Shown: positions 56,483-64,000 of the stretch, in pieces | Numbering within the stretch: position 1 is the first letter of the stretch | How the letters are laid out: every line of letters starts with the position of its first letter | Assembly (NCBI GenBank): GCA_025200525.1 | Contig: CM045761.1 | Coordinates: forward strand, 60,289,438 to 60,353,437 | DNA: 64,000 bases | Reading direction: 5' to 3' | Source: Camellia lanceoleosa | Lineage: Eukaryota; Streptophyta; Magnoliopsida; Ericales; Theaceae | The notes under the pieces: generated by a model | Told to the model about the DNA's origin: nothing | The model's input: only the letters and a program-made list of their open reading frames with translations | The model's database searches: none | Made by a program: the position numbers and the translations under genes

Positions 56483-59400
56483 ATGGCTACTGAAACAAAT
56501 GCCCAAACAAGTACTACTGTGGTGGCTGCGATTGCACCAACCCCCTCTCCTGTAATGACAGTACCGGTAAATCACGGTGAAAAGCCAGAGAAGTTCTCAG
56601 GAACTGACTTTAAAAGATGGCAACAGAAAATGTTGTTCTATCTTACAACTCTGAACCTGGCTCGTTTTCTCCGTGAAGATGCTCCTATCCTGAAAGAGGA
56701 TGAAACCGACCGGCAAGTGGTTGCTGCAGTTGATGCTTGGAAACATGCCGATTTCCTTTGCCGGAATTACGTCTTGAACGGACTTGACAACACATTATAT
56801 AACGTCTACAGTCCAATTAAGACAGCAAAGGAACTTTGGGAATCGTTGGAGAAAAAGTACAAAACAGAAGATGCCGGCTCAAAGAAATTTGTGGTTGGCA
56901 GATTCCTGGATTTTGTAATGGTTGATTCAAAAACTGTGATCAGCCAAGCTCAAGATTTCGAACTCATTCTGCATGATATTCACGCAGAAGGTATGTCTCT
57001 CAGTGAATCCTTTCAAGTTGCAGCCTTAATTGAAAAATTACCTAAAGGCTGGAAGGAATTTAAGAACTACCTTAAACACAAGCGCAAAGAAATTTCTATG
57101 GATGAGTTAATTGTGCGTTTAAGGATTGAGGAGGACAACCGCAATTCTGAAAAGCGGGCTGGTAAGAATCTTATGGAGTCTAAGGCAAATGTGGTGGAAC
57201 ATGCTTCAAAAACCAAGAAACGTAAGTCTTCTGGAGAGAGTTCATCACAAGGCTCTAAAGGGGGGAATAATAAAAAGTACAAGATTAATGGCAAATGTTA
57301 CATCTGTGACAAAGAGGGACATCGGGCCAAAGATTGCCGTAGCAAAGGCAAAGGTAAGAAAAGAACAAGCAAGAAGCCTGCTCAAGCCCATATGACCGAA
57401 GTGGACAATATTTCCAATGGTGTAGATGACATCAATCTTTCTGCAGTTGTTTCCGAGGCAAATCTTGTCGGAAATCCTAAAGAATGGTGGGTGGACACTG
57501 GTGCTACTCGTCATATTTGTGCCGACAAAAAGATGTTCACATCTTACTCTACAGTGGACAATGGTGAACAACTTTTTATGGGCAACTCCTCAACTTCCAA
57601 AGTTGAAGGACAAGGAAAGATTGTTCTCAAGATGACATCAGGAAAAGAACTCACTCTCAACAATGTGCTGCATGTACCGGACATTCGCAAGAATCTTGTT
57701 TCCGGATCTTTGTTGAGTAAGAATGGGTTTAAGCTTGTATTTGAGAGTGATAAATTTGTACTTACTAAGAATGGGATGTATGTAGGAAAATGTTACATGT
57801 CTGATGGCCTTTTCAAGTTAAATGTAATGACTGTTGTACTCTCTGTTATTAATAATACTACATCTTCTTCTTACTTGCTTGAGTCTTCAAATTTATGGCA
57901 TGGTAGACTAGGACATGTTAATTATGGATCTTTGCGTAAATTAATTAATATGGAATGTTTACCTAAATTTGAAATTGATTCAAATCATAAATGTGAAATT
58001 TGTGTTGAGGCAAAATTATCTAAAACTCCTTTTCATTCAATTGAAAGAAGTACGAAACCACTTGAATTAATTCATAGTGACATTTGTGATTTTAAATCAA
58101 TTCAAACCAGAGGTGGAAAAAAGTATGTAATCACTTTTATAGATGACTATACTAGATATAGTTATATTTATTTAATTCGAACCAAGGATGAAGCTTTGGA
58201 AACTTTCATTCAATATAAGAATGAAGTTGAAAATCAACTTGGTAAGAAAATCAAGAAACTTAGAAGTGATAGAGGTGGTGAATATGAATCACCTTTTGGT
58301 GAATTTTGTAAAGAACATGAAATAATTCATCAAACCACCGCTCCTTACTCACCTCAGCAAAATAGAATTGCTGAAAGGAAAAATAGGACTTTAAAAGAAA
58401 TGATGAATGCCATGTTAATCAGTTCTGGATTACCTCAGAACTTGTGGGGGGAAGCAATACTTTCTGCTAATTATATTTTAAACAAAATACCCTGAAAGAA
58501 AGTAAATCAAACACCTTATGAATTGTGGCATGGAAGAGTACCATCCTACAAATACTTAAAAGTGTGGGGGTGTTTGGCTAAAGTGGCTATTCCTAGTCCT
58601 AAAAAGACTAAGATAGGTCCTAAGACCATTGATTGCATTTTCATTGGTTATGCTAAAAATAGTAGTGCATATCGGTTTATGATTCATAAATCAGAACATA
58701 CCGAAATGCATGTAAATACTATTATTGAGTCAAGAAATGCATCATTCTTTGAACATGTATTTTCAAAGAAGACTGGACAAGAGACTAGTAACAATAAAAG
58801 ATCTCATGATGCCATTCCTAGTCAGGATCAAGAACATGATCAACAACAAGAGTTAGATCAAAATGAGGAAGAGGAACTTAGGCGTAGTAAACGTGCTAGA
58901 ACCTCAAAATCATTTGGTCCAGATTTTCTAACATATTTGTTAGAAAATGAGCCTTTAACCTTTAAAGAGGCTATGTCCAGTCCTGAAGCTCCTTTATGGA
59001 AAGAAGCTGTCAACAGTGAAGTTGAATCCATCTTGCAAAATCACACTTGGGAATTAGTGGACTTGCCACCAGGTTGTAAACTTCTTGGGTACAAGTGGAT
59101 TTTCAAAAGAAAATTGAAAGCAGATGGATCAATCGACAAATACAAGGCAAGACTTGTAGTCAAAGGTTTTAGACAGAAAGAAGGTCTAGATTACTTTGAC
59201 ACATACTCACCGGTTACAAGAATAACATCCATTAGAATGCTAATTGCCATAGCATCTCTATACAATCTAGAAATTCATCAAATGGATGTTAAAACCGCTT
59301 TCTTAAATGGTGAGTTAAATGAAGAAATTTACATGGAACAACCAGAAGGGTTTTCTGTTCCAGGGAAAGAAAAGAAAGTGTGTAAATTGGTTAAATCATT

Positions 59401-60488
59401 ATATGGTTTAAAACAAGCCCCAAAGCAATGGCATAAGAAATTTGACAAGGCAATGATGTCAAATGGTTTTAAAATTAATGAGTGTGACAAATGTGTTTAT
59501 ATTAAAAACACAGACAAAGGTTATGTCATTGTATGTCTTTATGTAGATGATATGCTCATCATAGGTAGTAATAATGACATGATTAAAACTACCAAGAAAA
59601 TGTTGAATAAACATTTTGATATGAAGGACATGGGCATTGCTGATGTAATTCTTGGTATGAAAATTACCAAAACATCAGAAGGTTATACTTTGTCACAATC
59701 TCATTACATTGAGAAAATACTTGACAAGTTCAGCAAAGATGATGATCATCTTGCTAGAACTCCTGTAGATGTTAATTTGTATCTTGCTAAGAATATACAG
59801 GAAAGTATTTCTCAATTAGAGTATGCCCAAATTATTGGAAGCTTAATGTACTTGATGAACTGCACTCGCCCAGATATAGCTTATGCAGTAAGTAAATTAA
59901 GTAGATATACGAGTAATCCGGGAGTAGAACACTGGAAAGCTATTATAAGGGTTCTAAGATGTCTCCGATTTGCTCGTAATATTGGGCTGAATTATACTAG
60001 ATATCCAGCAGTACTTGAAGGATACTGTGATGCAAATTGGATATCGGATACTAAAGACTCGAAGTCCACCAGTGGGTATGTCTTTACTCTTGGTGGGGCG
60101 GCTGTATCTTGGAAATCTTCCAAACAGACTTGTATTGCTAGGTCTACTATGGAATCTGAATTCATAGCTTTAGACAAAGCAGGGGAAGAAGCGAATAAGC
60201 CGCCACTTCCTTGAAGATATTCCAATTTGGCCAAAACCGGTGCCTGCTATATGCATACATTGCGATAGTCAATCAGCAATTGGTAGAGCACAGAGTCATA
60301 TGTATAACGGTAAGTCATGACACATTCGTCGTCGACATAGCACCGTGAGACAACTACTCTCTAATGGAATTATTTCCATAGAATATGTTAAGTCTAAAGA
60401 CAACATAGCGGATCCACTAACCAAAGGGTTAGCAAGAGAGTTAGTTGAGAATTCATCGAGAGGAATGGGACTAAAGCCTATTAAATAA
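56483..60488 (+). pseudogene. Copia gag-pol polyprotein, copy B (nearly intact)
   Basis: The ATG at 56483 gives [10 protein letters not shown]. First block, about 670 residues: UBN2 gag ([20 protein letters not shown] at about 45-65), knuckle [14 protein letters not shown] (about 272), protease [12 protein letters not shown] (about 335), pre-integrase [14 protein letters not shown], integrase with [17 protein letters not shown] and AERKNRTL. An in-frame TGA at 58493-58495 follows, shared with copy A. The same frame continues to 60214 with RT ([28 protein letters not shown]) and RNase H ([29 protein letters not shown]). A small indel near 60195 shifts the frame, and one more TGA lies near 60317. 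The end motif is GLARELVENSS, stop at 60488. All catalytic motifs are present, so damage is limited to two stops and one frameshift. Confidence 0.93.
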
Positions 60489-61069
60489 GAGTTACCACAA
60501 CGGCAACCCAACCTAGTTGACTGGAGATCCCAAGATCTAGGTTCAAAGGGACAACCGAGTTGTGATTGACTCAGAAGGATCACTGTGGAGTCCAACTCCT
60601 ACCCATTTCTATGATGAAATAAGTGATGTCTGCAGCGTTAAAGGTTAAGTAAAATTTTAATGATTCTTATATCTAAGTAAACCTAGTGGAGTATGGCAGG
60701 ATACTTTTCATAAAAATCACCTATGTGAGTGTGAACTGGGCCGGTTCTGTGAGATTTGTGAAGGGCTACAATTCTCTAAAGTACTCATGAAGACCAGGTT
60801 GTTCAGGGCCAAAATGAACACAATAGTGAGAACTAAAGCGTATGCAGGAATATCTTGTGTGAGTTCTATTGTCTTGGTTTACACAAACGCAATTTGAGCT
60901 TCAAGACATCATGTTCACTGGTTAGCTAGTAAATCCGATAGTGTCTCACAAGGGAAGGTTCAAAGCCAAAAGTTACCTATCCTTTGCAGAATATTACCAA
61001 TTTCTGTACTCTCTGATTAGATCATGTTGTTGCATTTTCTCTCCGTCAACTTCCATTCATGTGGGGGAT
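60489..61069 (+). other. 3' untranslated region, copy B
   Basis: Non-coding sequence collinear with copy A 26026-26608. It ends in the purine tract GTGGGGGAT right before the LTR. Confidence 0.7.
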
Positions 61070-61989
61070 TGTTGGAAAAATAGTTTTATATAGGCATATT
61101 TTTTAACCCAATTTGGGTGGACTCCAAACGTCTTTTGGGGTGGGTCCGAAGAGGTGAAGTGGTGAAGACGGAACGTCAACCATTTTTTAGTGAATGGGAA
61201 GTTGACGTCGTTTTCGAGTCTAACATTAATTTTTTAGATAAAATTCATTTGAATTTTTTCAATAAAAAATTATTGTGGGAATTTAATTTTAAATTTATTT
61301 TTTGGTTTCCTTAAGCGGTTTCCTAAAACATGTTTAAACTATCTAAATAGTTTAAATATATATATATATATTTATATAATTTAATATATATTTATATGTT
61401 TCTATAAATTAAGTTCCAAACAGTTGGTAAACTGTTCCACCACCACCAATGGATCCTTTTTTGTTTGAAAAAGTTGTTCATTTCAAACGAACAGATTCTT
61501 TGTTCAAACGGTCAATTTTTTTGGAATTGAAATAATGCACCTTTTCACTTCTATAATTTGATGCCTGTTCGAGACTATTTGCTGGATATAAATACCATTA
61601 ATTCTAACAGTTTTGGTATCGGTTTTTCCTATCCGTGATTTTGAGTCTGAGTTTTTTCTCTTTGCAGTACAAATTCTTCCTTTTGCATTATTTCTTCATT
61701 CTAGTTTTAGAATAAATATTTCAGAGAGTTAGAACACAGGTTTGGTTCGCCGAACAAAATTGTTTGGAGTACTACTACAATTTGTGAAGATCATTGTATC
61801 CTGTGAGATAGACGCCATTCAACCGTAAGTACCGTAGCGGGGCGAATCTGTCTTAAGGACAGAGTGTCACACACTCGACTTGGTCTTGTACTTTTTATTT
61901 GGTTCGACAAAATAAATCTAGTATGTTATTTAATTATTTTGTTTGAATTATTTCAGTTTATTTTATTTACACAGAAGATTGGTCTAACA
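61070..61989 (+). repeat. Right LTR, Copia copy B
   Basis: 920 bp with TATAAATA at 61587-61594, followed by TSD GCCCT. Confidence 0.93.
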
Positions 61990-61994
61990 GCCCT

Positions 61995-62990
61995 TTCCTT
62001 GTAAGTGTTGCTGACTGGTTAATGCCAACATCCATCCTTTTGTCAGAAATAAAAGAAGTCTAAGCTTATTTAAATAGTGGGTCAAACTATCATATGTCTA
62101 GTTAATGCGATGCATATTGTGTAACAGAAAGATTTATGGCCTTAGTAGAGGTGGGTAGACTTCTCAAGAAGTTAGAGGTCTCATTCTTAGATATTTGTTT
62201 TCTTTATCTCAAAATTAACTTGTATAACATGGCAGGGGAATGCCTTTTTTGTATTTCAAAACAATAGAATTTTCTTCTTGCAAATTTGAGATTCTTACAC
62301 AATGTAAACATGATGGTTGGTTTGATGTCAAGTAATAGTGTGGTATGGCAAGGAACATGTTTGCATGTTCTGAATAATCATATAGTATTGGACAATCTAC
62401 TAGAAGCATCCAAACAAAGATTTAGTTTTGTAGTGACTAATTCTTAAATTCCATCTATGTGGTCTTTTGGGGAGGTGCTCCATCCCTCCAGTTTGAAAGT
62501 AAAATTTTAAGTGTTTTACCACATTTTAGACAAACAAGGTTTAATGGTTGCTCAATTCTTGACATTCTTTTTCTTTTTTCTTTGGTACAGATGGATGAAC
62601 TCATGCACAAAGCTAAATTGTACAGGACTAATTGGCACTATAAGCATTTTTGGAAGTATTATATATTTTTAGATAGATGTGTATGGAATATATGTCGATA
62701 GACTAGTAGTTATATTTTTTGATGGGTGTATATGGAAATATTTGGATAGACTAGTTGTATTTTTTGATAGATGCGCATGGATAAAAGTTAAAATTGGAAG
62801 AATATGTACTTTGGAATTACTTGTGGATGGAAACTTACAATAGTTGCTGATTTTTATTAAACAGGTTAAAGATTTGATAATTTATGTATTTCGTTGAATG
62901 TTCATGATTCAGATACTTTGTTGGTATGAATGATTCTTTTTAATTACAGATTAGATTGAATGGATTGGATGGAATATTTGTCTTCAATTA
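61995..62990. other. CACTA-2 interior, right part
   Basis: Intron-like AT-rich DNA. One exon-like block after an AG at about 62590 starts MDELMHKAKLYRTNWHYKHF and soon runs into low-complexity sequence. I do not recognise it. A degenerate internal repeat around GATAGATGTGTATGGA lies at about 62670-62780. Confidence 0.5.
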
Positions 62991-62999
62991 CAAGTTTAT

Positions 63000-63824
63000 T
63001 TTGTTGGATGTTGGCGACTAAATTGTGGTTTTGCCGACCAAAATGTTGGTAGGCAAAATGGTACATTTGGCAACTAAATAATTAGTCGGTAAAATTGTTA
63101 ATTTTGGCAACCAAAGAGTTTGGTCGCGAATAGATCTATTGCCGATTAAAATTTTAGTCGCGCAAACATTACTTTTGGCGACTAACATGTTTGGTCGTGA
63201 AATATGACTTTTTGGCAACTAATCTGTTGGTCGTGGATTGTAACTTTTGGCTACTAACATGTTTGGTCAGGAATATGTCACTTTTTGCGACTAAAATGTT
63301 TTAGTGACTAAATGGATTAGTCGCAGTAATGATATATTTAGCGATCAAAAATTTAGTCGGCAATTCCAACTTTTTTCCGACTAACAAAAGTTTTGGTCGC
63401 TAATTATTTTTGCTGACCCTCAATTGGCAACTAAAGTGGCGACCAAAAAAATTGGTCGCAAATAACTTTTGCCGACTAAAAATAGACTTTTGCTGACCAA
63501 ATTTGTTGGTCGTGGAAATGGGCCACAATTGCCGGCCAAACTATTTGGTCGTTGAATGTGCGAATTGGCGACTAGCATGTTTGGTCGGGAAAATATGACT
63601 TTTCGCAACTAAAGTGTTTTAGCTACTAAATGGATTAGTCGCAGTAATTATATATTTAGCGACTAAAAATTTAGTCGGCAAATATAACTTAATTACTTTC
63701 CGCGACCCTCAATTGGCGACCAAAGTGACGACCAAAAAAATTAGTCGCGAATAACTTTTGCCGACTAAAAATGGACTTTTACCGACTAAATTTTTAGTTG
63801 GCAAAAGTGCGAATTCTTGTAGTG
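63000..63824. repeat. CACTA-2 right subterminal repeats
   Basis: Dense TTTGGTCG, GGCGACTAA and TTTAGTCGG motifs in both orientations. A longer segment of about 340 bp is repeated imperfectly: GCGACTAACATGTTTGGTCG-like sequence near 63178, 63247 and 63566, and GATTAGTCGCAGTAAT near 63315 and 63633. It ends in the terminal repeat at 63824. No reading frame. Confidence 0.88.
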
Positions 63825-63827
63825 TTA

Positions 63828-64000
63828 GCCTGCGTTTGCTTCTCTTTTGAAATTATGATTCTAATCAACAAAAATTTTAAACTTTTTTCAAAATTCATAA
63901 CTAAACATATAGCTTAAAACTCAATTTAAAAATTATTTCCAAAACTCATAACAAAACACACAATTCAAGACTCTTTTCACAACCCAAAACCAAACTTTTT
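63828..64000. other. Right flank, nothing recognised
   Basis: AT-rich sequence beyond the CACTA-2 target site with no gene or repeat boundary in view. Confidence 0.5.

Larger units (their letters stand above)
54736..61989 (+). mobile_element. Copia LTR retrotransposon, copy B (young)
   Basis: LTRs of 922 and 920 bp, TGTTGGAAAA...TCCAACA (right copy TCTAACA). Perfect TSD GCCCT (54731-54735 and 61990-61994). By eye the LTRs differ at about 14 positions and one AT-repeat indel, so insertion is recent. The gag-pol frame is nearly complete. It is the same family as copy A, but the U3 part of the LTR differs while R/U5, leader and coding region correspond. Confidence 0.95.
29223..63824. mobile_element. 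CACTA-2, large En/Spm element with nested insertions
   Basis: The left end is CACTACAAGAAAATACAGTT. The right end read inward is CACTACAAGAATTCGCACTT. The flanks are TTA on both sides (29220-29222 and 63825-63827), the 3-bp TSD expected for CACTA. Both subterminal regions use the same vocabulary (GGCGACTAAAA, TTTAGTCG, TTGGTCG). Total span is 34,602 bp. Removing the Tat element, Copia copy B, CACTA-3, the SINE and their TSDs leaves about 10 kb. No transposase frame is visible. The interior carries fragments of an F-box gene, a GEN-like nuclease gene and a subtilase gene. The pairing of the two ends is inferred from TSD, orientation and motif sharing. Confidence 0.82.

Noticed and set aside
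29223..63824. CACTA transposase (TNP2/TNPA type)
   Set aside because: Looked for in both strands of CACTA-1, CACTA-2 and CACTA-3. No frame of suitable length or motif remains once retrotransposon ORFs are removed.

Overview
The window is intergenic nuclear DNA of a flowering plant, probably a eudicot. It is AT-rich, has no intact host gene, and is almost entirely transposable elements nested inside one another. Every boundary below was set by eye from terminal repeats and target-site duplications (TSDs). The species cannot be named from the sequence.

Layout, left to right. (1) 187-1493: a non-autonomous hAT-type element with a perfect 8-bp TSD. (2) 3415-3640: a foldback MITE. (3) 3708-16975: a gag-only, non-autonomous Copia-type LTR element with TSD AACTA. 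Its left LTR is split by an 8.2-kb CACTA element (CACTA-1, 4241-12436, TSD AGT), which carries minus-strand, intron-containing fragments of host genes: VPS35, a kinesin-5-like gene and an unidentified coiled-coil gene. (4) 20189-27753: an old Copia element (copy A) with many stop codons. (5) 29223-63824: a second CACTA element (CACTA-2), 34.6 kb between matching termini and flanked by TTA on both sides. Without later insertions it would be about 10 kb.

CACTA-2 contains, in order, a 132-bp tandem array, a 1.55-kb pyrimidine tract, an F-box gene fragment, a fragment resembling the GEN/SEND1 flap endonucleases split by a small CACTA (CACTA-3, 34711-35465), a SINE, and a subtilase exon. The SINE is split by a 16.4-kb Ty3/Gypsy element of the Tat type (36202-52608, minus strand, TSD CCCAT). 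Further right is a second, young Copia element of the copy A family (copy B, 54736-61989, TSD GCCCT).

The most unusual object is the Tat element. It has a dual RNase H, an N-terminal gag-side ORF, three gag-like modules in a row (the second and third preceded by a SPEYTPA heptad array), about 38 copies of a 40-bp minisatellite, and an intron-like coiled-coil gene on the opposite strand between pol and the 3' LTR. The two Copia copies share an in-frame TGA between integrase and reverse transcriptase, so that stop predates their separation. No CACTA or hAT transposase is visible, so these DNA elements would depend on enzymes encoded elsewhere.
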